Source: CADEFQ01 sp035433705 (lineage in GTDB: Bacteria > Pseudomonadota > Gammaproteobacteria > Steroidobacterales > Steroidobacteraceae). Taken from it: DNA of 64,000 nt. How positions within the stretch are numbered: the first letter of the stretch is position 1; the number at the start of each line of letters is the position of its first letter. Shown piece by piece: positions 9,701 through 17,609 of this stretch. The notes beneath the pieces are model-generated. The model was not told the origin of the DNA, did no database searches, and worked only from the letters and a program-made list of their open reading frames with translations. Made by a program: the position numbers and the translations under genes. Location: positions 27,478 through 91,477 of the forward strand of contig DAORVK010000007.1 in NCBI GenBank assembly GCA_035433705.1, given 5' to 3'.

Positions 9701-10184
9701 CGCCCGGATCCGTCACCTGGCTGACGGCGACATAGCCCGATGCGACGAGCCGCGCGCGCAGTGGCTCGAGCGCGAGGCGCTCACCGCGTGCGAGCCGGAA
9801 GCTGCGGCTCGAGATGTAAGGGGCGGGTGGCAGCCGGCCGAGCAACGTGTCCGCCGCCACCAGCAGCACGCCGCGGCTTGTGGCGGGCAGGTCGCCGAGT
9901 GTCGCGAGGCGCCCGGAGGTGATGTCCGGATGCGGTGAAAAGCGGTCGTAAGGCAGCACTTCCCAGTCGGCGAAGTCGAGGACCGGTACTCGCCCGTCGC
10001 TGTAGAAACCGATCTCGGCGGCACGACGTTCGACTTCGCGCGAGTTGGTGCAGACGACGAGCAGCAGCCCGTCCGCGCGCGCCGCTGCCTCGGCCAGCGC
10101 CAGGGAGGGCGCGCTGCCGTAGAGCTGGTGCCAGCGGACATGCTGGTGCGACCCGTCGGGAATTGGAGGTTCGAGAATGCTCAA
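6729..10184 (-). CDS. mfd: Transcription-repair coupling factor Mfd
   Basis: Mfd (1151 aa, full family length) displaces RNA polymerase stalled at DNA lesions and recruits UvrA. Domains in order are a UvrB-like N-terminal part, the RNA-polymerase interaction domain around YRDGDRVYVPVHALHLVS, the SF2/RecG-like translocase with Walker A CGDVGFGKTEVAMRA near residue 630, the DEEH box near 734 (VIIDEEHRFGV), TATPIPRTLNMAL and QLRGRVGRS, and the C-terminal TRCF domain. The start codon is TTG at 10184; no upstream ATG or Shine-Dalgarno sequence is visible. A perfect 8-bp hairpin sits two bases before the start. Followed by csiV. Confidence 0.97.
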   Translation of the reverse strand: MSILEPPIPDGSHQHVRWHQLYGSAPSLALAEAAARADGLLLVVCTNSREVERRAAEIGFYSDGRVPVLDFADWEVLPYDRFSPHPDITSGRLATLGDLPATSRGVLLVAADTLLGRLPPAPYISSRSFRLARGERLALEPLRARLVASGYVAVSQVTDPGEFALRGSLLDVFPMGSPQPLRIDLFDDEIEAIRRFDPDTQRSLDALDSVRLLPARETPLDPDAVRAFRRRYRTRFEGDPTRSAIYRGASEGLAPPGIEFYLPLFHDTTAILTDFLPAGTVLVTGAALGDELSRAWEEIEARYEAHRHDIERPLLAPAELYVPPRDLLALLEAMPSITLEGCKSGRADDDAGAMRNFPTATPRELRLDVRAHEPLAPLDAFLSGYEGRVLIAADSAGRREVLIEMLRGHRTPIVPVEGWGAFVGGTGRLALTVAPEIEGLTITSPALSVLAESQLFGTRARQERRRRRAASDPQAILRELRDLSPGAPVVHEEYGVGRYVGLAVMEVAEQTGEFLVLEYRDGDRVYVPVHALHLVSRYTGAAPETAPLHKLGTDQWAKAKKKAAGQVRDVAAELLDLYARRQARRGLALPLRELEYQSFANAFPFEETPEQADAIAKVVADLGTSRPMDRIVCGDVGFGKTEVAMRAAFVAVQAGRQVVVLVPTTLLAEQHVANFRDRFADWPVRIEGLSRFRSSQESGAVIEGLAAGTVDIVVATHRLLHANVRIKDLGLVIIDEEHRFGVRDKEKLKTLRAEVHVLTLTATPIPRTLNMALGGLRDLSLITTPPAERLAIKTFVTEWQDAALREAILRELRRGGQVYFVHNEVRDIDKVAATIARLVPEAAVRVGHGQMRERDLEQLMVDFYHRRFNVLVCTTIIESGIDVPTANTIIIDRADRMGLAQLHQLRGRVGRSHHRAYAWLLAPPRKALTADAAKRLEAIESMEELGAGFVLATHDLEIRGAGELLGESQSGELTEVGLSLFLDMLEHAVKALREGREPALDQPLGAPTEVELRLPALLPESYVGDVHVRLALYKRIAAAADEPALDDLTAELVDRFGPLPEPALALLRVTRLRLAARALGVRKLDLGAQGGYLLFEAQNSVDPRAVVRLIQDKSREYRLDGALKLRVSRDLEEQDERFAFASKLLARLRAA

Positions 10185-10185
10185 T

Positions 10186-10205
10186 CGTTGCCGCGGTCGG
10201 CAACG
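10186..10205 (-). promoter_or_regulatory. Hairpin abutting the mfd TTG start
   Basis: Perfect inverted repeat CGTTGCCG-CGGT-CGGCAACG ending one base before the mfd start codon. It occupies the place where a Shine-Dalgarno sequence should be. It could act as a weak terminator for the small upstream gene, or limit mfd translation. No T-run follows it. Confidence 0.45.
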
Positions 10206-10260
10206 GGCCGCCGCGGAGCGCGGCAGCTTACCTGTCCGGGCCGGCGGGCGGAACGGGGCC

Positions 10261-10539
10261 TTAGCCCGTGACGACCGCGTGGATCACGCGATCGTTCTCG
10301 AAGAACACCGAGAACCGGGCATAGTCCCACCGCGTGATCGGGGGCTGGCCGACGGCCGCGTGCCGCGAATTCGGCGCGCCAAAGCGCTGTTCGACGGCAG
10401 TCATGGTCGAACCGCGGGTCGGGTGCCCGACATTCGTGGGGCGCACCGCGACCTGTCCATCGACGACGATGGTCTCGGCGGCGGCGGCGCCGGACAGGAG
10501 CAGCCCGGCCAGGAGCCAGGACGCTGCGCGTGAGGACAT
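10261..10539 (-). CDS. Small exported BamE/SmpA-like hypothetical protein
   Basis: Conserved-looking 92-aa exported protein. A cleavable signal peptide spans residues 1-21 (MSSRAASWLLAGLLLSGAAA, cut before ETIVV). The mature part contains PTRGSTMTAVEQRFGAP, then PPITRWDYARFSVFFEND and RVIHAVV. This follows the pattern of BamE/SmpA-type folds: a short helix entry GMT..V...FG.P, then strands W.Y....v.F...rv. There is no lipobox cysteine, so it is probably soluble in the periplasm. A good ribosome site GGGAGG lies 7 bases before the ATG. It is transcribed toward mfd and divergently from lolC. Similar small proteins occur in other gammaproteobacteria, but no function is known to me. Confidence 0.7.
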   Translation of the reverse strand: MSSRAASWLLAGLLLSGAAAAETIVVDGQVAVRPTNVGHPTRGSTMTAVEQRFGAPNSRHAAVGQPPITRWDYARFSVFFENDRVIHAVVTG

Positions 10540-10652
10540 AAGACACCTCCCGGAAAGCGAACCTGCCCGACTATAGCACCGGCGCTTCGTGCGGCCCCGG
10601 TCCGCGGCGCAGACCAGCGATTTGTGTGAACTGCGTCATAATGCGCCGCATA

Positions 10653-11897
10653 ATGTTCCACCCGCTGCCTCTCTACGTGGGTCTGCGTTACGTGCGGGCC
10701 CGCAGTCACAAATTCTTTGTTTCTTTCATCACCTGGGTGTCGGTTGTCGGGGTCTGTGTCGGCGTCGCCGCGCTCATCGTCATCCTCTCGGTCATGAACG
10801 GCTTTGAGGGCGAGTTGCGCGACCGTATCCTCGCGCTGTCCTCCCATGCCCGAGTGACGCCCGCACCGGACAGTCCCGGCAATCTCGCGAGCCTCGCCGC
10901 CGACATCTCGACCGTCCCCGGCGTCGCAGGTGCGGCGCCCTATGTCGAAGTGCAGGCACTCGCCCTGCACACTCCCGAGATGTTGCCGATCGTACTGCGC
11001 GGGATCGATCCAGGGCTCGAGGGGACGGTGACCGAGGTCGCGCGCGCGCTCAAGAGCGGTTCGCTGGCGGCTCTCACGCCACGCAGCAACCAGGTGATCC
11101 TGGGTTCAATCGTTGCGCAGCGCCTCGGCATCGGGCCGGGGGACACCGTCACGCTGCTCGTGCCGTCGATCGGCGCAAACGGCACGCCCGAGCCGCGGCT
11201 GCGGCAGTTCACCGTCGCAGGCCTCTTCGAAGTCGGCCTGCAGGACCACGACGGCGTGCTGATGCTCGCCTCGCTTGCCGACGTGCGCGCGGTGCTGCCG
11301 CAGGGCAGTCGCGCCGGCGCGGTGCACGTGCGCTTCGATGACGCGCTCGCGGCGCCCGCGCGCGCCGCGGCCTTGCGCGCTGCGTTGCCGCCCGGCACGC
11401 AGGTGCGCGACTGGACGCAGGACCACGCCAACTACTTTCGCGCCATCCGCATCGAGAAGACGATGATGTCCCTCATCCTGATGCTGATCGTGGCTGTCGC
11501 AGCCTTCAGCATCGTCGCGATGCTCGTGATGGTCGTGACCGACAAGCGCACCGATATCGCGATCCTGCGCACATTCGGCACGGCGTCACACCGGGTGATG
11601 GGCATCTTCGCGACGCAGGGGCTCGTGATCGGCTGGTTTGGCGTGCTGGCGGGCGCCGCACTCGGTGTGGCCATTGCACGCAACGTGACACCCATCGTCG
11701 CCTTGCTGGAGCGTGTGTTCGGCTTTCAGATCATGGACGCCGATGTCTACTACATCACCCGCATTCCATCCATCCCCGAGTGGCGTCAGATCGCGTGGAT
11801 CTGCGGCATGGCCTTTCTGCTGACCGCGCTCGCCACCGTCTACCCCGCGCTGCGCGCTGCACGCGTCGCGCCTGCTGAAGCGCTGCGCTACGAGTAG
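10653..11897 (+). CDS. lolC: Lipoprotein-releasing ABC transporter permease, LolC-type
   Basis: Inner-membrane permease (414 aa) of the Lol system, which extracts outer-membrane lipoproteins and hands them to LolA. The MacB/FtsX layout is present. The first membrane helix is near residues 20-45 (FVSFITWVSVVGVCVGVAAL), followed by the signature ILSVMNGFEGELRDRIL and a large periplasmic domain. Three C-terminal helices begin at about residue 270 (MMSLILMLIVAVAAFSIVAM), with the cytoplasmic TDIAILRTFG coupling segment. It ends in the usual APAEALRYE. ATG 10653 was chosen because the family start MxxPLxLYVGLRY begins there; ATG 10641 is possible. LolC versus LolE identity is by order and N-terminus only. 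Confidence 0.88.
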   Translation: MFHPLPLYVGLRYVRARSHKFFVSFITWVSVVGVCVGVAALIVILSVMNGFEGELRDRILALSSHARVTPAPDSPGNLASLAADISTVPGVAGAAPYVEVQALALHTPEMLPIVLRGIDPGLEGTVTEVARALKSGSLAALTPRSNQVILGSIVAQRLGIGPGDTVTLLVPSIGANGTPEPRLRQFTVAGLFEVGLQDHDGVLMLASLADVRAVLPQGSRAGAVHVRFDDALAAPARAAALRAALPPGTQVRDWTQDHANYFRAIRIEKTMMSLILMLIVAVAAFSIVAMLVMVVTDKRTDIAILRTFGTASHRVMGIFATQGLVIGWFGVLAGAALGVAIARNVTPIVALLERVFGFQIMDADVYYITRIPSIPEWRQIAWICGMAFLLTALATVYPALRAARVAPAEALRYE

Positions 11898-11900
11898 CCG

Positions 11901-13148
11901 ATGACGCGCTGCTACGAATGGTGGATTGGCACCCGGTATCTCGCTTCGACGCACCGGCGAGGCTTTGTGTCGATCGTCGCGCTGATCTCGGTGATGGGCC
12001 TCATGCTCGGCGTCACGGTGCTGATCGTGGTGCTCTCTGTGATGAATGGCTTCGAGCGCGAACTGCGCACGCGCATCCTCGCCGTGACCGCGCACGCGAC
12101 CCTGACGGGGCTCGAGGGCACGCTCGACGACTGGCGGGGCGCGCGGGGGGTCGCACTGCGCACGCCCGGCGTGCGCGCGGCGGTGCCCTATATCGAGTCG
12201 CAGTCGATGCTCGTGAGGGGCGAGGCGATAGCCGGCGCGCAGGTGCGTGGCGTCGAACCTGCCGAGGAACGCAAGGCGGACAGTCTGGCTGACCGGATGC
12301 GCGAAGGCACGCTCGCGTCGCTCACGCCAGGCAGCTGGCGAGTCGTGCTGGGCGATGCACTCGCAGAGGAGCTCGGCGCGACGGTCGGCGACAGCGTGGT
12401 GCTGATCGCACCGGAGGGCGCCGCCACACCGACCGGGGTGATGCCGCGCATGCGCCGCTTCACCGTGAGCGGCATCTTCAGCTCCGGCATGTACGAGTAC
12501 GACCGCGGGCTTGCGCTCGTGAACCTCAAGGATGCGGCGCGCCTCTTCCGCACCGGTGATCGGGTGACGGGGCTGCGCCTCGAGCTGGACGAGCCTTACG
12601 CCGCGCCACGCATCGTGCGCGAGGTCGCCCTGGCGCTGGGCGGCGGCTTCTACGTGAGCGACTGGACGCGCAACCACGCAAATTTTTTCCGGTCGATCGA
12701 AATCACCAAGTCGCTGATGTTCGTGATTCTGCTGATGATCGTCGGTGTCGCCGCGTTCAACATCGTCGCGACCCTCGTGATGATCGTGAAGGACAAGCAG
12801 CCGGACATCGCGATCCTGCGCACGCTCGGGGCCGGGCCGCGCAACGTGCTTGGCGCGTTCGTGATCCAGGGCGTGTTGATCGGGCTGGCGGGCACCACAC
12901 TCGGTGCAGGCCTCGGCATCCTCACCTCGCGCCATCTCGAGGCGCTCGTACGCCTGCTCGAGCGCGCGCTCGGCACGCAGTTTCTCGATGCGCGGGTGTA
13001 TTACATGAGCGACCTGCCGGCCTTCGTCGAATGGCAGGATGTGGTACGGGTGTGCGGCGTCGCGTTCGTGCTGTGTGCCATCGCGACGCTCTATCCTGCG
13101 TGGCGCGCCGCGCGGACCGCACCGGCAGAGGCTTTGAGACATGAGTGA
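11901..13148 (+). CDS. lolE: Lipoprotein-releasing ABC transporter permease, LolE-type
   Basis: Second Lol permease (415 aa), a paralogue of the gene upstream with the same architecture: helix 1 around residues 23-48 (FVSIVALISVMGLMLGVTVL), then VLSVMNGFERELRTRILAV. A periplasmic domain follows, and the C-terminal three-helix block contains QPDIAILRTLGAGPRNVLG. It ends APAEALRHE. Only three bases separate it from the first permease, and its stop lies 8 bases inside lolD, so the three form one operon encoding a LolC/E heterodimer with LolD. Which permease binds LolA cannot be told from sequence alone. Confidence 0.88.
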   Translation: MTRCYEWWIGTRYLASTHRRGFVSIVALISVMGLMLGVTVLIVVLSVMNGFERELRTRILAVTAHATLTGLEGTLDDWRGARGVALRTPGVRAAVPYIESQSMLVRGEAIAGAQVRGVEPAEERKADSLADRMREGTLASLTPGSWRVVLGDALAEELGATVGDSVVLIAPEGAATPTGVMPRMRRFTVSGIFSSGMYEYDRGLALVNLKDAARLFRTGDRVTGLRLELDEPYAAPRIVREVALALGGGFYVSDWTRNHANFFRSIEITKSLMFVILLMIVGVAAFNIVATLVMIVKDKQPDIAILRTLGAGPRNVLGAFVIQGVLIGLAGTTLGAGLGILTSRHLEALVRLLERALGTQFLDARVYYMSDLPAFVEWQDVVRVCGVAFVLCAIATLYPAWRAARTAPAEALRHE

Positions 13149-13851
13149 CGCAATGAACGAAGTGGTGCTTGAAGCGCGCGGTCTGCGCCGGGAATTCAGG
13201 CAGGGGCCGGCGCTCCTCGAGGTGTTATGCGGCGTGGACCTTGCGGTGCTGGCCGGTGAACGCCTCGCAATCATCGGCGCGTCGGGTTCTGGCAAGACGA
13301 CGTTGCTGCAGGTGATCGGCGGGCTCGACCGGCCCACCGCGGGTGCGGTGCATGTTGCGGGGCGCGACATACACTACGTGGGCGAACGTGAGCGGGGTGA
13401 ACTGCGCAACCGCGCGATCGGGTTCGTGTATCAGTTCCATCATCTTCTGCCGGAGTTTTCCGCGCTCGAGAATGTCGCGATGCCGCTGCTCGTGCGGCGG
13501 GAGCCGGTCCCCGTCGCGCGGGAGCGCGCGCAAGCGCTGCTCGAGCGCGTCGGTCTTGGTGCGCGCCTCTCGCACCGGCCGCACCAGCTCTCGGGCGGGG
13601 AGCGTCAGCGCGCTGCCGTGGCTCGCGCGCTCGTCACCGGGCCGCGCCTCGTGCTGGCTGACGAACCCACAGGCAACCTCGACGGCGCGAACGCTGAACA
13701 GGTCTTCCAGCTGATGCTCGAGCTGAATCGCGAGCGCGGCACGAGCCTCGTGATCGTGACCCACGACCCGCGCCTCGCGGCGCGCATGGATCGTGTCTTG
13801 ACGCTCGATGCCGGCAAGCTGGTCCCGACGCCTCTGGCCCGCAGCCCGTAG
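13141..13851 (+). CDS. lolD: Lipoprotein-releasing ABC transporter ATPase LolD
   Basis: ATPase subunit (236 aa) that powers lipoprotein extraction by the two upstream permeases. All ABC motifs are intact: Walker A GASGSGKTTLL, Q-loop VYQFHHLLPEFSALENV (the LolD/MacB-type sequence), signature LSGGERQRAAVARAL, Walker B LVLADEPTGNLD and the switch histidine in IVTHD. ATG 13141 overlaps the permease stop by 8 bases; an in-frame ATG at 13153 would also leave a complete domain. It is convergent with the DUF2062 gene, with 60 bases between. Confidence 0.95.
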   Translation: MSDAMNEVVLEARGLRREFRQGPALLEVLCGVDLAVLAGERLAIIGASGSGKTTLLQVIGGLDRPTAGAVHVAGRDIHYVGERERGELRNRAIGFVYQFHHLLPEFSALENVAMPLLVRREPVPVARERAQALLERVGLGARLSHRPHQLSGGERQRAAVARALVTGPRLVLADEPTGNLDGANAEQVFQLMLELNRERGTSLVIVTHDPRLAARMDRVLTLDAGKLVPTPLARSP

Positions 13852-13911
13852 ACCGCTGCCTGCGGCCCCTCGCACGGCAGTCAAGATGTCTTTCTGGCGA
13901 TACGCGCGGGG

Positions 13912-14430
13912 TTACCGCCTCGCTCCCCAGGCGCGCGTGCGATATCTCCTGCGCACGTTGTAGCGCCAGAAAAGCTCGAGCAGACCCCAGCCGAGCACAC
14001 CGGCGACGATCGAGCAGACGAGGCATCCGATGAGAAACGGCTTCCAGATCGGGCCGAGGCCATATTGCAGCCACGACCACGACAGCTCGAAGCGGAAGGG
14101 TTGCGGCATGTGGCCGAGCAGCGCAGCGCCCACGCGGTAAGCGAAGTAGTACACCGGCAGGAAAGTGAACGGATTCACGAGCAGCACCGTGGCCACCATG
14201 ACCGGCACGTTGATCCGCAGCGCGATCGCCACGATGCCCGCGAGCACGAGATGGACCGGCAACGGGACGAAGCAGATGGCGAGGCCGGCTCCGAACGCGG
14301 CGGTTACGCCACGACGCTGCAGGGACCATAGCGCCGGATCGGCGATGCGCGTGCCGAACGGCCGCAGATACCAGTGGCTGCGAATCTGCTCTGGCGACGG
14401 GGTCAGCTTGCGGATGAGATGGCGCGGCAT
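13912..14430 (-). CDS. DUF2062 membrane protein
   Basis: Integral membrane protein of 172 aa belonging to the DUF2062 family, often found near lol or comEC genes in proteobacteria. The N-terminus (HLIRKLTPSPEQIRSH, then LWSLQRRGVTAAFGAGLA) is cytoplasmic and basic. Hydrophobic segments lie about residues 45-75, 80-105 (VATVLLVNPFTFLPVYYFAY) and 125-150. The motif NPxTxxPxYYxxYxxG, typical of the family, is present. No catalytic residues are known. It starts only 34 bases from the divergent comEC start, so their promoters must overlap or comEC is weakly expressed. Confidence 0.82.
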   Translation of the reverse strand: MPRHLIRKLTPSPEQIRSHWYLRPFGTRIADPALWSLQRRGVTAAFGAGLAICFVPLPVHLVLAGIVAIALRINVPVMVATVLLVNPFTFLPVYYFAYRVGAALLGHMPQPFRFELSWSWLQYGLGPIWKPFLIGCLVCSIVAGVLGWGLLELFWRYNVRRRYRTRAWGARR

Positions 14431-14464
14431 GCGGCTACTGCACTGTAGCAGGGCAGCGTGACCC

Positions 14465-16516
14465 GTGACACTCGCGACCGCGCTCGGTTTTCTGTGCGGC
14501 GCGCTGCTTGCGTTCGCACCGCTCGAGCCGTACGGGGTCTACGCGGGGATGACATTGCTCGCCGTGGCGATGGGCGCTGCCCTCGCGTGGAGCCGCGGCT
14601 GGGTGCGTGCCACCGCGATGGCGGCCGCCTTGCTGACCGGCTTCGCCTACACCGCCGTTCACACGTCGGCCGCGATGGCGGCGCGCTGGCCGGCCTCGCG
14701 TGAGGGTGAGCGCGTGCTTGCCGAGGCGCGCATCCTCACCATTCCCGTTGCGAGGGAATCCGGCACGACTTTCGACGCATCCCTCGCGCTCGACCCACGC
14801 GCAGGGGGTGCGCGGCTCACGGCCCGGCTCGTCTGGGCGCATCCACGCACGGTTCCACAGGTCGGCGAGACATGGCAGCTCGCGGTGCGGCTGCGCGCGC
14901 CGCGGGGCCTGCTGAATCCCGCCGGTCCCGACATGGAGAGAGTGTGGTTTCGCGAGGGCATCGATGCTCTCGGGAGCGTACTGCCTTCAACCGCGCTCAA
15001 CGCGCGCCTCGACGCTGACGCCGCGCCGCTCGATCGCCTGCGGGCGCGGATTGCGCGGCGCATCGCTGCGACCGTGCCGGACCGTGACGCGGCAGCGCTG
15101 CTGGCCGCGCTCGCTGTCGGCGTCACGGGTGAGCTGTCACGCGATCAGTGGCGCGTATTCAATGCCACGGGTACCACGCATCTCGTCGCGATCTCCGGCA
15201 TGCATGTCACGCTCTTTGCGGTGCTGGCGATTGCCGCTGCCCGGCGCCTTTGGAGGGCGCTCAACACGCTGCACGAGCGGCTGCCGCGTGAGACTTTCGC
15301 GGCCCTGCTCGGCATCACTGCGGCCTTCGGTTACGCGTTGCTCGCCGGTCTGTCGGTGCCGACCCAGCGCACGCTCGTCATGTTGTCCGCGTGGCGGCTC
15401 GCCCGTGCAGCAGCGCGGGCGCAGGGGCTGCTGCATGCATTTGCCATCGCGCTCGTGGTCGTGATCGTGCTCGATCCGTTTGCTCCGCTCTCGAGCGGCT
15501 TCTGGCTGTCGTTTGTTGCCGTGGCGGCGATCATGCTGACCTCCGGGGCACGGATCGGCCGCGCACGCTGGTGGCATGAAGCGGCGCGGGTGCAGGTCGC
15601 CGTCACGATCGCGCTCGTACCGGTCACCCTCGCGGCCTTCGGCGGGGTCTCGCTTGCAAGCCTCGTGGTCAACGTCCTCGCCATTCCGCTCTTCACGTTG
15701 CTGCTCGTACCCCTGACGCTCGCTGCAACAGCAAGCCTCGCCGTCGTGCCGTCGATCGCGGACTTCGGCTTCGCCGCCGGCGCCTGGGGGTACGCGCAGG
15801 CCTGGCCGTGGCTCGAGGTCGCGGCGGCATGGCCGTTCGCGCTCGTGACGCTGGCGCCCCCTGCCTGGGCCTGGCTCGTCATCGTGCCGGCGACCGCCAT
15901 CGCGATACTTCCCTGGCCGGGCCGTCTGCGCGCCACGGCTGTCGCCGCTCTCGTGCCGCTGGTGGCCGCGGCGCCGCTCGCGCCAGGGTCCTCGCAAGTC
16001 GCAATCACCGTGTTCGATGTCGGGCACGGGCAGGCAGCCGTGATACGTACCCTGCACGAGGTCGTGATCTTCGGGACTGGCGACAGTTTCGGCACAGGCG
16101 GCCGGCGCATGGCGCGCGTCGTCGTGCCCTGGCTGCGCATGCAACGCATCACGCGGGTCGATCGCCTCATCCTGCCGCAGCTTCGCGGGGATCACGCGAG
16201 TGGCGCAGCCGAACTCGTCGCGGCGCTCGAAGTCGGGGAGATCCTCGTGCCGCGCCCATGGCCAGGCGGGCCGGAGCACGTTGCGCTGTGCGCCGGGCGG
16301 GCGAGGTGGAGCAGCGCGCCGGCCCGTTTCGCGGTGACGGCGGATTGCGACATGTCGCTCTCGATCGGGTCCAGGCGGTTCGAATTCGGGCGAGCGGCGC
16401 GCTTCGATACGGCACATGAGGGTGCCATCAGCATCACGATCGACGCCGCGACCGGGGACGTCGTGCGCAGGGCCGCGCGCGACGGCTATCCATGGCCGTG
16501 GCGCGCTCCGGTATGA
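14465..16516 (+). CDS. comEC: ComEC/Rec2-type DNA uptake channel with degenerate hydrolase domain
   Basis: Polytopic inner-membrane protein (683 aa) of the ComEC/Rec2 family, the channel that carries single-stranded DNA across the inner membrane during transformation. The N-terminal helices and DUF4131-like region are followed by the Competence domain (FNATGTTHLVAISGMHVTLF, then GLSVPTQRTLVMLSAW). The C-terminal metallo-beta-lactamase-like domain begins ITVFDVGHGQAAVIR, but its metal site is eroded: the expected SHxDxDH reads PQLRGDH near residue 570, and the DTG that normally follows the second strand is GTG. Start is GTG 14465. It is shorter than typical full ComEC (about 750-800 aa). Confidence 0.88.
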   Translation: MTLATALGFLCGALLAFAPLEPYGVYAGMTLLAVAMGAALAWSRGWVRATAMAAALLTGFAYTAVHTSAAMAARWPASREGERVLAEARILTIPVARESGTTFDASLALDPRAGGARLTARLVWAHPRTVPQVGETWQLAVRLRAPRGLLNPAGPDMERVWFREGIDALGSVLPSTALNARLDADAAPLDRLRARIARRIAATVPDRDAAALLAALAVGVTGELSRDQWRVFNATGTTHLVAISGMHVTLFAVLAIAAARRLWRALNTLHERLPRETFAALLGITAAFGYALLAGLSVPTQRTLVMLSAWRLARAAARAQGLLHAFAIALVVVIVLDPFAPLSSGFWLSFVAVAAIMLTSGARIGRARWWHEAARVQVAVTIALVPVTLAAFGGVSLASLVVNVLAIPLFTLLLVPLTLAATASLAVVPSIADFGFAAGAWGYAQAWPWLEVAAAWPFALVTLAPPAWAWLVIVPATAIAILPWPGRLRATAVAALVPLVAAAPLAPGSSQVAITVFDVGHGQAAVIRTLHEVVIFGTGDSFGTGGRRMARVVVPWLRMQRITRVDRLILPQLRGDHASGAAELVAALEVGEILVPRPWPGGPEHVALCAGRARWSSAPARFAVTADCDMSLSIGSRRFEFGRAARFDTAHEGAISITIDAATGDVVRRAARDGYPWPWRAPV

Positions 16517-16551
16517 TGCGCACGGTTTGCACAGCTTCGAGGGCAGGGCGG

Positions 16552-17181
16552 ATGTGGGAAATCGTGCGCGCGGGCGGGCCACTGATGTGGCCGATCATCC
16601 TGTGCTCCATCGGTGCCGCGGCCATCATTCTCGAGCGTTTCTGGACCCTGCAGGACAAGCGGGTGATTCCGCCCGATCTCACGAAGAAGGTCTGGGCGCT
16701 GATCGAGGGCAACCAGATCAACGACAAGGTCATCACGGCACTCGAGCAGAACTCGCCGCTGGGCCGCGTGCTCGCCGCCGGCCTCGCCAACCGTCACAGG
16801 CCTCGTGAGATCATGATGGAGCGCCTGCAGGACACCGGGCGGCACGTCATCTACGAGCTCGAACGTTTTCTCAATTCGCTCAACATGATCGCGGGCGTGA
16901 GCCCGCTGCTCGGCCTGCTCGGTACCGTGACCGGCATCATCAAGGCGTTCAACGCCATCCAGGCCGGTGGCATGGGCGATCCGCGCATGCTGTCGGGCGG
17001 GATCGCCGAGGCGCTGATCACGACCGCCGCGGGGCTTACCGTCGCAATTCCGGCGTTGATCGGCTTTCGCATGTTGCGTGGCAAGGTTGACCGCATCGTG
17101 ATCCAGATGGAAAAGGACGCGCTGCGCATCGCCGACGCGGTCGATGCGGCGGCGGATCGCGACCGGGCGGGGGCCGCGTGA
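16552..17181 (+). CDS. exbB: ExbB/TolQ/MotA-family proton channel protein
   Basis: Proton-channel subunit (209 aa) of the ExbB/TolQ family, which couples proton flow to envelope processes together with an ExbD partner. It has the first membrane helix near residues 12-30 (LMWPIILCSIGAAAIIL), a cytoplasmic region, and the paired helices SPLLGLLGTVTGIIKAFN and ALITTAAGLTVAIPALIGF, which carry the family motif. The ATG at 16552 gives the usual MWEIVRAGGPLMWPI start; the frame is open further upstream into comEC without similarity. It overlaps the exbD-like gene by 4 bases and leads the msbA-lpxK-kdsB operon. A TonB-linked role is not demonstrated. Confidence 0.9.
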   Translation: MWEIVRAGGPLMWPIILCSIGAAAIILERFWTLQDKRVIPPDLTKKVWALIEGNQINDKVITALEQNSPLGRVLAAGLANRHRPREIMMERLQDTGRHVIYELERFLNSLNMIAGVSPLLGLLGTVTGIIKAFNAIQAGGMGDPRMLSGGIAEALITTAAGLTVAIPALIGFRMLRGKVDRIVIQMEKDALRIADAVDAAADRDRAGAA

Positions 17182-17609
17182 ACTTCAAGCCGCGGCGCAT
17201 CGACGAGCCCGAGCTCAACCTCACCTCGCTGATCGACGTGGTGCTCCTGCTGATCGTGTTTTTCATGCTCTCCTCGACTTTCGTGCAGGAGGGGCGCCTG
17301 CGGGTGCGCCTGCCCGAGGCGCGTGACGTACCCGTGCAAGCTCCGGCGAAGGAGGCGATCGTCGTGACGGTCACGCAGGGTGGGGGCTATCGCGTCAACG
17401 AGCGCGACCTCGTCAACGCGAGTGCCGACACGCTGCGCGCGGCGCTGCTCAAGGTCGCAGGTGACGAGCGTGGCGCGCCCGTCACGTTGCGGGCCGACGG
17501 CCGGGCGACGCACCAGTCGGTCGTGACAGCGATGGATGTGCTCGGCAAGCTCGGTTTCGCCGAGATCAACATCGCGACCGTCAACGACGCGGGCGCAGCG
17601 GGCCCGTGA
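17178..17609 (+). CDS. exbD: ExbD/TolR-family protein
   Basis: Partner of the preceding channel protein (143 aa). A single N-terminal helix (residues about 18-36) carries the essential proton-binding aspartate at position 20 in LTSLIDVVLLLIVFFMLSS. The periplasmic domain follows with the usual DGRATHQSVVTAMDVLGKLG. Start is GTG 17178 within the exbB stop; the stop overlaps the GTG of msbA. The exbB-exbD-msbA-lpxK linkage is common in beta/gammaproteobacteria and suggests a job in envelope or lipopolysaccharide maintenance rather than iron uptake; this is inference from context. Confidence 0.9.
   Translation: MNFKPRRIDEPELNLTSLIDVVLLLIVFFMLSSTFVQEGRLRVRLPEARDVPVQAPAKEAIVVTVTQGGGYRVNERDLVNASADTLRAALLKVAGDERGAPVTLRADGRATHQSVVTAMDVLGKLGFAEINIATVNDAGAAGP

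Noticed and set aside
10637..10642. CATAAT as a -10 box for lolC
   Set aside because: No acceptable -35 sequence at 16-18 bases upstream; left out of the feature list.
11550..11557. ACCGATAT inside lolC as a sigma-28 -10 element
   Set aside because: No matching -35 at N11, and it is unrelated to a flagellar gene.
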